Positions 1 to 14,807 of a stretch of 64,000 nt of DNA are shown here, one piece after another; position 1 is the stretch's first letter, and the number at the start of each line of letters is the position of its first letter. The DNA lies in the NCBI GenBank assembly GCA_965153455.1, contig OZ234493.1, positions 31,548,213 to 31,612,212 of the forward strand, in the 5' to 3' direction. A model generated the notes under the pieces. That model had not been told where the DNA came from and searched no databases. It saw only the letters and a list, made by a program, of their open reading frames with translations. Both the position numbers and the translations under genes were made by a program. The DNA is from Sphagnum compactum. Lineage: Eukaryota; Bryophyta; Sphagnopsida; Sphagnales.

Positions 1-3000
1 ACGCCTCCGGATGTCTGCCATATCCAGCCATATATATAATTGAGACATCAACATTTGACTTTCTTAAGGCCAAGTCTGGACTACAATCACTTGAGCCCCA
101 ACCCTCAAATACACAAGCAGACCCCCATCAGACTGATGGACACTTTGCATTGTTTTGGATCTGATCCAATTGAAACTCTGCCACTATCTGTGTGTGTAAG
201 CTGTGCACATGGTACTCAAAAATGTGAAGCTTGCATATGTCACTACTTGTTGACCCTCTGGCCATATGTTAGGTGTAAGTAGGACCTTGACTGGCATGAG
301 TAAGATGCATGGCAATCAGCCTTCCAAGATTCTGCTGGAAAGATCTGTTCAAGGAGCTCAGTTCAAATAGAAAGGATCAGGATAATGAAAGATGAGAATC
401 TTACCAGGAATCAGGCAGTAAAAAAAGCTGATGCTCTGGCTGGCTAATGCCAAGTGCTTTGTTGTGATAGATTTTAACCCGGAAACCTGATCAACAAACA
501 ACCAGCCCAAAAGGTCCAGGAATTCAGCTCAATTGCATCTACTATGACAAGTAACAGGAAATAGAAAATAATCATCTTTCAGACTTCTTGTGACCAACTA
601 CATCAGTTTTTATGAGATTTCTTACAGAAGCATCCAAGCTCCCAAATAACCCTTTAGACAAAGAAAGGATGTGGACTGGCTGAGATGAAATTGAAACCAA
701 TGCAAAAAACAAATGCCACAGTTGCACTGTAAACTTCATAGCTACCCCTCCAAATGAATTAACACCCAGAATGAAGTATCTTCAATGTCTAGGAAACAAG
801 CAAACAAAGAGAACAGGTTGATGGACTGGAAATCCAACAATCAGACAGTAACAAAGAACAAAGGAACTAAACAAGTTTCATAGGTGGATATCAGGAGAGA
901 AACCTGCATGGCCCCAGCACCAAGCACCAGCTGGCAAGAACGGGAATTATACAGCTTCAAGATTTCAGCTACACGGTGGACAACTTCTGTGGCCAAAGAG
1001 GGGAGAGCATTGCTGATGTCCATGTACTCAGCAATCATCTTCAACAGTATGAGCCCACTGCATTCATAAAATGCAGCTCCCATAAGCAAATAGAGAAAGG
1101 CTGGGTCACCATCACACAAGGCAACTTCAGATGGAAAAAAGGACATCTGCGATGCTGATGGGAAAAGATTGACTACCAGTTTACACAGTGGTATGTTATT
1201 CCTTGGACATAAAGAGTCTTCACAGATGCTTTCTCTCGACCCTTTTTCCCTTTAGTAGCAACTGTATCTGACAACAATGTTTCACTGGGCAATGGGTTCG
1301 GTGTCAAGACTGCTGTGTTTATGTTGTTTGGAGTTGGGTTTTCTCCTCCTTCAGTTGTAGAGCTCCCAGCTCGAATACCTCGGTCTGTTGTATCTTCAGC
1401 TGTAATGATCTGGGAGAACAAAATTGCAAGCCATTGTATCAGATTCAACTACAGGTATACATGTTTAAAGGTAGCTGTTGCCAACCACTAACTTACAACC
1501 ATCCAAACCCTAAACCCTACACAAATAAATCGTAAGGCTTCAACTTCATCAGGTGTTAGGATAAAACTTATATCACTACAGTGCTCTGTACCCAGTCTGA
1601 AAATAGTTGTTCCTAAGCATTTTGTTTACCTGAGTCTACCTTTCTTCTCTTCAGTACCTATAGCATGTGTACTGAATGAAACTATTTGACAGCATCAAAT
1701 TTTATATTATTTTCTCATGTTCTCACATCCTTTAAATTCTGCACATTGCTCAATATCATGATAAGGTCCTAATTTTCAGCCTCACCTTTCCATTAGTTTG
1801 ACCCATAGTGCTGTCAGGTACTGGTGTCTCCTCTGCTATGGAGGACTCTGGAGCATCACTAAATCGGTCAAGTAAGTCTGCTGAGCCGTGGGAAGCCTCC
1901 TCACTTGGTGAAATAATGCCATTGCTTTCTGCTGAAGTGAGAGAGTCTACAATCGCCTGAAATTCATCAGGTGCATCAACTGCTACCCATGTCTCTTGCT
2001 CCAAAACAGCTGCAAGCTTTGACATCTGCAAAAAAACATCATAGCGGCCCTTAAAGTCATTCTGAGGCAAATCTGCAAATCCTGGAAAGAAGATTGACAC
2101 CACCACTGAAGGCTGGCTCAATGAGCTACACCACAAAACAATCACAGAAAAGACAACCCACTACCATACAAAAGAGAAAGAAGACATACTCGAAGGGTGT
2201 GTTGATAGTCAACAAAGGATTTGGACTGTGACTGCAATGTGCCTCGAATGCTGTAGCCCAATCGACCCCCAACCTGAGTGAGGCAGTAATAACTTGTCAG
2301 ACTCTGCAAACTAGAAATGACAGTATCAGGATACTGTAGACAACTATAGCACTATGCACCTCTCCAAACAGAGTTACAGACAGGTTCATGCCAGTAGAGA
2401 CGAAACAACAAGACATAGAAACACAGAGCATGAACCCTGATAATTACAAGACAGATCTAGAAGATGTGCACAAACAAGTTTACAGATCCTAGCAGATACC
2501 TTCTCAGTGGCTGATATGAATTCCTGAGTTATTTCATAAATGCCTACAAACTCCTGCAGACGCAGTTTTGGATGAATGAGAGCACGGACTCCCAGCAGCT
2601 TGGCCCACCTTCCATGTGCAGCATCACATGTTGCACATACTGCCTCTGTATTTTCTCGAAGGACATCAACTCTGGAAACCCAAAAACAGCTCTCTTGTCA
2701 TCCAAAAAGAAAAGTGATGTACACAGTGAGCAAGCAATTGCAGAGCAGATGGAGGCAACAACTTGAGGAATGCCAAACATGCTCACCGGAACTGCTGGGA
2801 GATACTCATTGAATTAGCCCTGGTCAAGGAGCTGCTACTTGAGGACCCTGTCTGGCTTTCTTGTGCAGCTTCAGCCGCTGCTGCTGCAGCAGCACCTGAT
2901 GCAAAAGCAGCTGCCACAGCTGCTGCTGCAAAACTCCCTTGTAACCCTCCAATTATCTGCTCTATCACAAGCCTCACTTCTGCCGCTCGCACTAATCTTG

Positions 3001-6000
3001 CCTGTTTCCAATCCCCCATCACTGTCAACTGTCAGCCACGGAGTGGCAGACTATCTCTTGATCCACTGTCAGCAAGAACTTCTGTGCCCATTTTTCTCCA
3101 AAATTTACCTTAGGGGTTGGCTCTTGGAGTTGTCAGCAATTTTGACCTGGTTTGATTCTTACTGAAACTTTTTTGGACAAGTTATACAAGAGCCCATATC
3201 ATGCGGTCTTCCTTTGGTGTCTTGCTGCTCACATATAAAGCCTCATAACAGGAGTGGTAGCCATGTTAAAGGTCATCATCACAAGCACAATCATGATTCT
3301 GGATCCACGTATGGCATGGAAGTCACCAGGGATGTGGATCCTGGACCCAACATGACTATTGGGAACTCATTCTTGAGGTGATGGCTCAAAGGAAAGAATC
3401 TAATTGAAGGACATTCAATCAAATTGCCACCAGTACACGTGAAAATGTCATGACATGATCTTGCCAACACCCAATGGGCTAATTTGGATAGCAAGTCCAT
3501 GTTGGGAACTGCAGACTTTCAGAAATTTCCCAAACAAACAATGTTTGATTTGGAAAAGGAATACCGCTAGGGCATGGGTGCCATAGACACCTAGAGAGTG
3601 CTCATACAAAGTAATCTTTACAAGTAGTAGAGATATCACCATACCTGGACTGTAGCAAAAACAGCAGATAGCAACTGTACAAAGCTTTCAGCTGATAAGC
3701 CCCGCAACTTGTATGCCAGTGATACACCCCCAACTGCACCACCAAAAGTGACATCAACCTGGATGGTACACTAAATACTCCATCAAAGCAACCAAGAACA
3801 CAAAAAGCAAAGGCAAAAAGGCAAGGTGTGAACCAGCAAAACACCTTTGAAGATCCAGCTCTTATCCCAGAGAATGGGATCTCTAGCCCACTTATGAACT
3901 GTTGTAAGGTCACATGTGTAATCTATAGGAAAGTCATGAAACCCCTGACAAACCTTGTGGAGCAATTAAAGAATCTAGAGTTGGAGTTTTAATAAAAGCT
4001 CGCACACCTTCCATGTCCGCTTGTCGGTCAGCAGAAGGAAGATCACCATCAGGTGCACGTGTAAACAAAACTGGAAGAAGCTCAGCCACGACTGTTCTGA
4101 TGGCAGCCTTGATGTCTGTGTTCAGTGTGTCTCTGTACACACGCAAAACTGCAGGCAGCTTTGACTGCTCCCACACAACCACAAAGAAACCTTCTCTGCT
4201 TAACATCACGTCACATCCAAGCATTCACCAGCTTTTCTGTTGAGTGATCACAAGATGCAAATCTTGGGCATTGATTGTAATAACCCACATTGAGGCACAC
4301 AGAACACAAATCTGGGAAAATTAGGGTTTTGAATTGAGTCCTGCCAAAATGACTGAGATATATAAATGTGTAGACTACGCACTGTTCTTAGCAAGCCAAC
4401 CACAATTGGCAAAAGTTGGTCTCTTAAGCCATTTTCTTCATCATCGCCTACATGCACCTGCAGGGAACCACCATGAACCAGACTTCAATGACACTCCTAT
4501 TCAGGACATGGGGCACAGTAAAGGACAAATAAAAACCATTGCAGACAGCAGTTCAACAGTCACAGCAAGAATAAACAATACCCAATGTGCTTTACCCTAG
4601 TCCATGAACACATCCCAGTATGGATGCTTTGTAATGGGGAGACTGTATACCAGAGGACTTCTTTGCAAGGTTTTCAATACTAAACGAAAATAGTGGAGAC
4701 ATGCACACAACCACCATTGCCTATACTGTTATAGAATTTCTAACAAATGCACTGCAGCAAGATGAAAAGTGGCTAAGCATTATAATTGCACATCTTGAGG
4801 AACTACACATTCCATTCATACCAAGAACCATAACTATAGAGGATTCTGCCTGCAATTTGGATGTACCTCAGACAACGCAAGTTCCTTCACTACAAAACCT
4901 TTTCCTTTTGTGTTGAACTTGGCCATAATTGCACTGGATTCCAAATCTGCTGAGTCGTGAACTGCTGCCCTCACAAAGTCAGCAGCCAGCACACTGCAAA
5001 AAAGACCCATATGAAAGACAGGTGATGACATTGCTATGAAACCAAAAGGGGAAGCACGTTTAAAGAATCATGGCTAGCTATCAAAGGTTGTTACCTATTC
5101 ACAGACTCCATGGCTGCCGTCAGTTGGTCACCCAGATGTCGGAAACAGTGGAGTCCAACCAGCTCATCACCTTCCTGCCCATACAGAAACGAAAATATCT
5201 CTCAGCTGGGGTACAACATTAGCTAGATGTGGCTGCAATTATCTACACTAAGACACCAGACACATGAAGCTTGCATGTTGCAGGATCATTAGGAAACTGA
5301 ACATGATTGCCTCAAGCTTTGCACTTTCTAACCTGCATAGCAAATTCTTTAAAATGCATCACATAGCAATCCATCCAGAGGGCTGGCAGCTGATTGTGAT
5401 CAGGTCTTATTCTCTAGAAAAGCCCTAAGAATCTGTAATCAAAGGGCAACCTGGAAGGAGCATACCAGGAGAAGGCGTAAGTCATCAATTACATCAAGGG
5501 AGCCAGCAGTATCTGCAGCTGCTACAAGCTGTTGAACAAGCAATCACGCACAGATCATTGGCACTCTGTCAAGCTGTTAAAATAGTATGCAGCAAGGATG
5601 GCCAAATAGAACAACCCATTATCTGAAAAAACATCTTACCAGTCGCATGGCAGCAATGGCCTGATTAACATACTCCACAAACTTGAGCTTTTCAATCAAA
5701 GCCAAGAGGTTATGACGGCGCATTTCCAGAGCCTGAACTCGCCGAGCAGGTTCAATCAGATTTTCGCTGAGAACATTTACAGTGGCTTGAAGTTCATGAA
5801 TCTGATCACAAGAGCCCACTATTCTACTGTTGAGATCTTCGAGCTGGTCAAGTGCCTTGAAGAATGAGTCAGAGCGAGCTGAAATTTCCTTGACCAAGTG
5901 AACCTCCACAAGATCAAGGTAATGAGACAACTTTTCTTGGAGAAGCATGTTTTGTGGAAGGGAAGAGAAAGGACAAGCTGCTTGGAATGTTGATCCTTTC

Positions 6001-6539
6001 TCAAGTGCAAAGTCTTCATCAAAGTAAAGAGATGGAATCTCTCGGAGACAAGCGACAAGCCCTTCCCCTTGCGTTCCCCGCCCTTCTGCTTCCAGATCTG
6101 CTGCTGCCACTGCATTACCTTCATTGCTTTGTTCTCGGTTTGCATGCTCTCTTACATCCGCAAAACGACTGTATGGCTCAGAGATCAAGTCCAAGTAGAC
6201 CTTGAAATCACTTTTAGAAATCTCTGTGAGGGTCCCAGATGGCAGAGTTGGCGGCACAGCTTCGGCATTTAGGTCATTTGGAACGGGAAAGAGCCATGTT
6301 CCCCAAGTACTATCATTGCTATAGATTCCAGACTTCCCCAGGTGTGGATTATTGAGCACCGATGCAAGACTTTGCCCGTAGTGACTTGCATCACTCTGGT
6401 TTGCAAAACCTGATGAGGACTGCTTGCTCAGTGCAGTGGTGACACCATGCTTGATGCTTGATCCAGCTTTACTTAAGCTTGAACCTCCATTTCTTTGCAA
6501 CTCAGTCGAAGGCATCCCAGGTAAAACAGGGCCATCCAT
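1..6539 (-). CDS. VPS54: VPS54, GARP tethering complex subunit (3' end outside window)
   Basis: Exons in coding order: 5640-6539, 5466-5528, 5095-5174, 4867-4993, 4383-4457, 4008-4164, 3645-3733, 2787-3001, 2500-2671, 2190-2273, 1786-2025, 1177-1409, 904-1057, 405-486, and 1-14 continuing off the left edge. Every intron has GT..AG ends and the frame closes at each junction, giving 895 codons. Recognisable segments are QSLASVLNNPHLG (residues 56-68), LNSRIVGSCDQIHELQ, DELVGLHCFRHLGDQL, LRDQLLPIVVGLLRT, SAESFVQLLSAVFATVQ, RENTEAVCATCDAAHGRWAK, QSKSFVDYQHTLR and QLVLGAGAMQVSGLKSIT. These match plant VPS54, which is about 1030 aa in Arabidopsis, so roughly 140 C-terminal residues are missing. VPS54 joins VPS51/52/53 in the GARP complex, which tethers endosome-derived vesicles at the trans-Golgi network. 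The start ATG at 6539 has an in-frame TGA upstream and no other ATG between. An alanine-rich stretch follows the IEQIIGGLQG segment. The call is very secure; single splice sites could shift slightly. Confidence 0.96.
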
Positions 6540-7850
6540 TGAGCCACTCTGTGGTGGTGCCTCAGTACAACCATGAAAGAATCATGGATTCTGATGATGT
6601 CATCCTCCAGAAATCATGACTTGGAGTAGTAGTATTTCACAATCATCAGCAAGCACCCATCCCCTCAATACCTTCTGTCAAGTTTGTCACCACTCAGATG
6701 CTCCAACTCCCAACAGCGCTGAAGGATGTTTTTTCGTGTGTGAAAAGACCCTTTGTCACTTACTTCTGATCTTACAGCTGGCACTGTTGATCTGTTGCAT
6801 CCGAAGCACATCATTGAGGGCAACGAGTGAGTGGTTTCCTCTCTCTGGCTAGATTTAAGCTCCAGCCAAGCAAGAACTTTCCAATGGAAGACTGATCCCA
6901 ATGTTGCAAGGAATACCCTATATCCCTGACAACAACAGCAGCAAGGTAAGCTCAGGATGTGCCAATTCAAGCAACCTCCAAGATACATACATACACACCT
7001 ATTTCTGCCACCAATGCCCGTGCCCAACACACAGGAAATTTTCTTATGAGAGAAAGATCTTGTGAAATGAGCAACCAGTGTTCTTTGCAAGGGTTGACCT
7101 TTGAGCAAAATGTGCATAAAAGAGAAGCAAATCCTGTTATCCACAACGGAAGTCACACAGAGAGAGTTCTACTGCTATAGTGGCCATAACCCTAAAATCC
7201 CAAAAAAACCAAAACAAGATTATCTTCCACAATGCAGCATCAGTCAAACTGATGAAGAGATCCGAGCCTCCAAATCTCTTCTGAATCCAAATTATCGAAC
7301 TTCCGAAGGGAAAAAGAAGAAACTAAGTAGGCAAAAAGAAAAACATAAACATAAACTCCAAGCAAGCAGACACGCAACAACACTACCAAAAAACACTCTT
7401 TTTCCCTCCCTCTCCGACCACAACAAGAGACACAAAAGGGAGTCGAGAACTGAAAATTCCACTCCAAAAGGAAAAGAACACAAGACAAGAAAGAGACGCC
7501 TCCTGAAAAAGCAAACCCGCCCTGCACCCCCCTCCCCCCCCAAAAAAAAAAAGAAAAAAGAAATCGGAAAGGACTGAGAGAAAACAAAATAACCTGGCAG
7601 AGAAAACTCACAGATCTTACGATTTTGTGGCAGATTTAGAGCAAGTCTAGCAACCCATATCCAGAGATCGCTTCTGCTTCCTCGTCGCCGCAACCCATTA
7701 CCACGATCGTCTCCACGACCATCGCCACCAGCACCACGCACCGGGGAAGAAGCTCAGGGGCGGGGGCACACAGTGTGAGAGTCCGCAGTGTAAGAAGTTA
7801 ACACAAGGGACGGAGGCGCGGGGACCGGTGGACAATAGAAATTTCCGGAG
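6540..7850 (-). promoter_or_regulatory. VPS54 5' leader and promoter region
   Basis: This is non-coding upstream sequence of VPS54. On the minus strand a consensus donor (GTAAGA, GT at 7620-7619) could end a leader exon lying at about 7621-7850. A pyrimidine-rich acceptor ending at 6926 is one candidate partner, so a 5'-UTR intron of about 0.7 kb is plausible. The open frames across 7100-7740 on both strands come from low-complexity A/C-rich and G/T-rich sequence and are not supported as genes. Exon limits are inferred. Confidence 0.45.
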
Positions 7851-10800
7851 TTTTATTGTTGAGGACCACTTTCCATGTCGCCCGCGCAATAATAGCGGAC
7901 CCGCTCTACAAGGGACGTATGCGTATAATATACGAAATCAGACTACATACTGTATACGAAAACAGACGTATTCGTAGAGGAAATCCTACAGGTCGCTTGC
8001 TGCTCACTTCTTCTTTTTCTTTTCCTTCCTTCCTTCCTTTAATTTCTTTTCTTTTCTTTTTTTAAAAGAAAAACCCGAACCCTGTTGTGCAATGTGGAAC
8101 CGGATTCTCACAACCAGGGTGTCTGGTTTGGAATTTAGAACCGGCGGGTATATTCATCCCCGCCTTGAAACACGGTAAACCGTATTTTTGTTGCTCATCC
8201 TTTTTATGGATTTAAGGACTTTTAATACCCTCCATGCACCAGCATCGGATGGGTATTAGAAATTGTGCTGGAGCCTCTCCGGTTATGAGGCGGTTCTTGG
8301 GGGGCATGACTCTGGTCACAAGAAAATCAAATACCCGGTTTCTGATACCCTGATACCACCTGGGCTGGTTCGGCAGCCAGGTGCTTAATAATTATTCCCT
8401 TTTTTTTGGGTCATTTATTTCAGTAAAAATAATAATAATATTTTACAATTATGCACTATACAAAATAAAAAATGACCAAAAAAATAATTAATTAGTGAAA
8501 TTAATTACCAGGGCTACGTACTTCTCGGATTCTGAAATGATTTTTTTAATTGAAAAATAGAGGGTTATTTTAAAATCAAATACCCCTTGTCCAACAATAA
8601 TGGCAAATTACCGACCCAGCCTTTTCTTTTACTGGCAAAATCAAATTTAGCCTAAAAGCTAAAATTCATCATCAATTATATATATTTTTAAATGAAGTGA
8701 TTTTGGAGGGTTTCAAATGGGCTAGAAGGGAGCAAAAAATTTCTTAATTCTCGTGAGAGTTATATGTTATATGATAATAAATAACATTTTTTTTCAATTT
8801 TCCAATAATGAAAATTTGGCATTTTTTTTTTTCCGTTATCAAATTATGCCCCATTACATGGTGACTTTTTAAGGGTCAAATTTATTGCAAAACACAAACC
8901 ATACCTAATTAGTAGGGTGTTTATACTTTTGTTCATTAAAGGGGCATTTATGGCATGTAAAATGTAATATTAAAAATGATCATAATCTAATTATTGTCTT
9001 ATATATAGTGTAACCAATCTAGTTGATGATGAATTTATTTTTGTTTTTATTAAAATATTTCATTTTACATGAAATTAACAATTATTTAATGTGGCTTTGT
9101 TTATTGCAATTTATGTATACATGGATATCTTGGATATCTTTATTAAAAATTAATAATAGTTTGATTGTTATGAGTACGACACACAAAATGTATTGATAAA
9201 TCAAATTTAGTATTTCGGTTCTCATTTTGTGTGGTAACCTATTTCATGGATTTTAATTGTTCTTAAAAATTATGTCAATTGCATAAGCAATAACAAAAAG
9301 TCCACAAGAATGCATATCATATTGTTAAGATAGATATAAGTTAATGGGCAAAATGGAAAAAAAAAAAAAAAAAAATGGAATTTTCCAAATGTTTCATGAT
9401 CCAAATTTCATTAAATGGTGTGTTGGAATCAAAAATAATACATTTGTAGTAAGACGCATGTGGATTGATTGTAATACGTAGTATCCAATGGTTGCCATTG
9501 ATGTGTGTTTTGTAAATATTTATGTTTATATCGGATTTTGCCACATAAATTAGGATATGAATGTTGGTCATATTGTTGGTTTTTTTGGTATGGCCAACAT
9601 AAATAAATTATTGGCATAGTGATATTGACAAACGTTTATTCATTAGTCAGGCAATTTTGTCGAGTAATACATATTTGTGTATTTAGTAGTCCACATTTTT
9701 CTATTCAATATATATATGTATTTGGCACATTTGTGGCATAATTTCATTTTAGGATTTCAAGAACATAATTAATCAATCATATTTCCATTATTTGTGATAT
9801 AAGTTGATTATCTATATTGGTTTTAATTATGTGTCAAGTGATTTAGATATCATGACACTTGTATTAATTTACGTTGCATGGATTTTTTAAAGATCCTGAA
9901 ATTGTAAATCTCTAAATATTATTAACATTTGTAAACTATGTAAGTAAGAGAAAGAGTTACATGGATTATAAAATTTTCTAAATTGACATTACTTTCAAAC
10001 CTTGGTACAAGTTTATTTAAATGTAGCTAAGTTATGGCTTTTGTCTGTTGGGATGTTTTCTTTAACCACAAATTGGATTTTTTTAATTAAAAAAATGTGT
10101 ATTGTCATTAAAATAGTGTAGCATGTATGGTTATATTTTGTTAATATCTGATGAATCATGTAATGATTTATTACTTTTTTTAATTCATTATGAAGTAAAA
10201 TATATGAAGTCATATATCCCTTGGAACAACATCTTTTATTGTGGCAAATTTTCACCATTTTGTAGGGGGAAAAAAGGCCCAAAAGCATAATAAAGGGATT
10301 TTTAAATGGTTTAAATTCACTAGATTTTGAATGTTAAAAAAATGATTGCCAAATTTCTTCTTTAGGCTTTGGTAAGTGACCACATTATAAAAGGATTTTG
10401 AAAAAAAAAAAACAACTGTGAGAGATCTAGTATGTAACCAATTATGGCTAAATCTTGTTATTATTGTTGTCCAAGCAACAAAGGAAAAAAAATTACATTG
10501 AAGGCTAAAAAGGTTGATTTTTAGTTTTGACAACAAACATGTTTGTAAAATATTTTCATCATCTTGTATGAAAATATTGTTACATGTATTTTGTAATATG
10601 CTAGAATATTGCACATCTTCAACATGCCTCATTTGCTAGATATCAATAGTATTGTGTTCAAACTCACATTATTGTCTCACAAACTTTTTATTATCATTTT
10701 TTTGGGTGTGTTTTGTGAATGGAAATTTAGTAGTTGCATATTCCTAAAATGTAAAAACAATCGTTGATTGCTAACAATTGCATAAAATTTCCCATGAACA

Positions 10801-13800
10801 TAATATTTAAACCTACGAAGGAAAAAATGTTGGCTTTTAACATTTCTAGTTTTAGGTGGATGTCAACAACCATATTGCAACCTACCATTGATACCTCATA
10901 CATAAATAGATCGTCATATACATGTGGGGTCATCAAATTGTTGACTAGAAAGCCAATTATTGAATGGATCGTTGAACCATTTATTAACATTGTAACACTT
11001 GTTATATATGCATCAATATTCAATATAAATTGTAAGTCCATTTTATTGAAAAGTTCTTTGATAACTTAAATTATTCGTGTTTTTCTTATTTTTGTTTTGT
11101 CATTGACATACATAGTCATATTTTTATTACACTCATGTTTGTTTATATTTGTTGTGAATTATTTAAAAGCTTGATGTTGAAGTTCATTTAATTTGAACAT
11201 ATTTGCATCTTGAAATTATCATTTTTCATTCAATTGTTTGAAATCAAGAAAATAACCCATGTTGTTTACAAAATTCTATCTTTGGTGGAAATTATTGTTA
11301 TTGTTCACATTTTTTTGTGTGTCAAGGATCAATTCTATGTTGTGTTTGTATAATACATTTATTTTCTTTAACACATCTTTTGAATATATAATCTGTTCAT
11401 GATACCTTGCACATTCTAATTTCATTTTGATTTTTTTTTTTAAATTCAATTTGCATAGTTAAATCATCTATCCTTGTTATTTTCATCTTTGTTATTTATG
11501 TTTGAATAGTCATGTCATCTATGTTTGTTAGTTTCTTTCTTTTTATTAACATACCTTGCACATTCCTTTGCAGTTCATTTTATTCATTTCTTTCCATTTT
11601 AATTTGTGAATATATGGAAGATGCATTCATGTATTTTGTCTTTGCATGTTTTTTCAAAATTGCACATGACATTTAACAAATATAAAGATTGGGCCTGATT
11701 TTACTTTAGACCCATCTATATAAATGATTTTTTTTTGTTTAACACTTGGATGATATATAGTGCAATCTCATTCCTATTGTTCAATTTTGATTTGTTTGTT
11801 GGTCATGACGAAAATATGATGTGATTTTATGAATTTTTAATTTGTTTACTAAAATTCAAATGTTTTATATTTATCCATGTTAGATCTAAAGACATTGAAT
11901 GCCATTTTTTAAAACATTCATGAAAGCATCACTTATAAACATCCATATATTTGATATCATATAATTAGATCATTTGCATTTTTTGTGCACATGCAACATT
12001 CTACTAATTCCCAATTTTTTCAAAATGTGAATAATTTGCAATGCCAACAAAAAAAACATCTTCCATGTTGTTTGATGGTTCTTAAATTACATTATGATCA
12101 AGCTTATTTGACTATAATACATTGCCAATTTGCTTTGATTTACGGAGCATGATGTAAATGTTCTCTATATTCTTTGTAGACATCATCCATTGATATTTGG
12201 TCTTTCTTGACATCATTTTAAAAACATTGATCATCTTTTATTGTTATATTTATTCTTGAGAAAAAACAACATCAATGTGTATGTATATATGGGAGTTTTT
12301 AATAACTTTTCCCCCATTCAATAATTGAATTTGAAAAAAAAATTGGTTTTGAAAATTATCCAAAGGTTATAATTTTATTTTATTTTTCCGAATATTAACC
12401 ATATATTTGTTTGTAATCTTTTACATGAGACTTGTAATTTGTTTGACAAGTAAAATTGTCAAGGGGAAGTTACTATGATTCACTAATAGAATACATAATA
12501 TGGATATTAGTTAGTTAGAACCTATTTTATTGAATTTTGCAATGGAGGGAAATTTTTTTTATTTACTTTTCAAATCATGTTTTTGAATATTTAAATGTTT
12601 TTAAAAAAATTGTTGAAGATTATGAAGATTATGTTTTTTTGGAGTAAGAATTGAATAACATTTTGATTTTGTAGGTGTATTTGTGTTGTAGAACTAAATT
12701 ACAAAACAAATGTTTGGTAAGGATTAACTGATTAGTAATTTATATGTTTGTGTATTCAATTTCACATGCATGTTTGTACTCCATATGTAATTCTTGACAT
12801 AGAAGTTCAAATTTGAAATTAGAATAAAATGACACAACTTACTAGTAATTATTTAAATTTAAAACATATTTCTTAAAAACCACATAATTATGGCACATGT
12901 TTGAGATTTTTCTAATAATGTAAAATGGAAATGTGATATTTTAACTTTTAAAAATAGGTTTTGAACTTTATTGCAACTATTGTTGTTGGTTTTTTTTGGA
13001 TGTGTGTGTGACAACTTGTAATTTAATTGAATGTAATTAATTTTAAAATGTTGTTAGAAAAATGACATCATGCAAAAATATTGTTTCATCAAATGAAGGA
13101 ACTTAATTTAATTAGTTTTGGATGTGATTGTTTGGATCAATCATGCCCAATTGGTAAAACATAATATAACAAGGATCGACAAATATTGAAACATTTCTAG
13201 GTCAGCATTTTGATTAAATTTCAAGCAATCATTAATTGAATAATACAAGGATACATTGATTTTCATTTTTTCATGAACCATCATTTTTTGTCTCTTCATA
13301 AAACATCATGGTTTTGCATCTCTTCACAAAACAATGTGTTTTCATGAGTTTGCATGTTTTGATGAAAAAGTTTCACATTCATTCTTCATTGTTGCAACCT
13401 TATCTTTTGGCTCATAACGAAACTTGAGGAAAAACAAAAATAATACGGGCTATAAATAAGCTAAGGCGAAAAATGCACCTAAACACATTATGGGTGTGAA
13501 AAGGAAACACTCGTGAGACTTTTGAAACAAACTTCCATTTTGTAAGTTGGAAATCTTGGTGTATTCCAAATCTTTGGGACAAAAGTGCAAGTGATTAACC
13601 TTATTTAAATAATAAGCTTTTATACAGTTGAAAAGTTTTCAAACCATAGACATTGAAACTGAACTTACATTTTCCATTTGTACCTATGACCTAAAAGTTA
13701 ATGATGGGAGTCAAATTGATAATTTAACTTTCAACTACAAAAACCTAAAATAAAGGTTATAAGTACTAAGACCATGGACTTGGCAACCAAAAAAAACAAC

Positions 13801-14680
13801 TCGGAGAAGGGATGCCAAATAAAACTCTCAAAAATTACAAAACAAAAATAATATTCAATCACTAACATGGGGAAGGTAGTCTTGCCTTCCAAGATAAAAT
13901 CAATAAATTACAATGGAAAACAAAATAAACTGAAATTTTTAACTACCCATATAGAAAGCATAAAAGTAGCTACCTTCCAACCCACATATGAGCACTTAAA
14001 AAAACTATTGGTCCAGTAAACCAACAAGCCAATGTCTTCCACCTTGCTATTTACTTGTAATGATGTTGCCACATTCCACTAAACTACATGCATACTACCA
14101 TACTGTCATGTAATAGCTACCTTCCAACAAGCTTCTATATTCTAAAAAGCTAGTTGAAATGTAACCCAAGCAAAGAAAATAAACTAATCTCAAAACTATA
14201 ATATTTTACATCAAATTCTATTAAACAAATACCATACTAGAGGGAAAGTAAAGCAAGAAAAAAAACATAAAAATGCTATCACATTATACACATAAGTTTT
14301 ACAATATTTACACACTTGCATTACTTTTCCTTCATACAAATTTCTTTCTTTCTTGCATTTTTCCAAAGTTCCATACAAGAATGATAGGGAGTTCATCTCC
14401 AAATCCCCCTAATAAAACCACATAAGGTCCACATTTCTCCCACCATTTCCTTATTTTAATCCATCCAAAAATCATTCCTATCGATTAATAAACAAATACC
14501 AATCACTTATATCAATGGGCCAATTAATCTTATGTTTTCATACACAAGATAAATTAGAGGATGGTATCCCCCCATTGCTTTAGATTACATCCTTGTAATC
14601 TGGCTAAAGTAATCTTGTAATAAAAAAAAACACTATCACCTACTATTTTGGATAGGGAAGTAGTAACCAATGTTGTGCAT
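7851..14680. other. AT-rich intergenic spacer, no gene seen
   Basis: After about 550 bp of mixed composition upstream of VPS54, the sequence becomes very AT-rich with long A and T runs. Only short open frames occur (up to about 126 codons). They lack family motifs, flanking splice signals or coding-like composition. No tRNA, rRNA or intact mobile element was recognised. I see nothing else that I can support in this stretch. Confidence 0.7.
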
Positions 14681-14784
14681 GTAAGTGTCAATAGCCATAT
14701 ATACGGTGTGTAAATCTTGTGTAAGTGTAAATCATTTACACTTACACATCCAATTGTTTTACATTTACATTTATCATGTTGCAA

Positions 14785-14807
14785 TGTGTGTGTGTGTGTG
14801 TGTGTGT
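14785..14807. repeat. (TG)n microsatellite
   Basis: About 11.5 uninterrupted TG units inside the dyad-rich field. Confidence 0.95.

Noticed and set aside
7101-7741. Open frames of 123-158 codons on both strands upstream of VPS54
   Set aside because: Low-complexity Lys/Arg or Phe/Cys-rich translations of A/C-rich leader DNA, overlapping on both strands, with no motif or splice context.
10764-11069. 101-codon plus-strand frame and 104-codon antisense frame
   Set aside because: Isolated, AT-driven composition, no recognised family and no flanking exon. Mutual overlap on opposite strands suggests chance.
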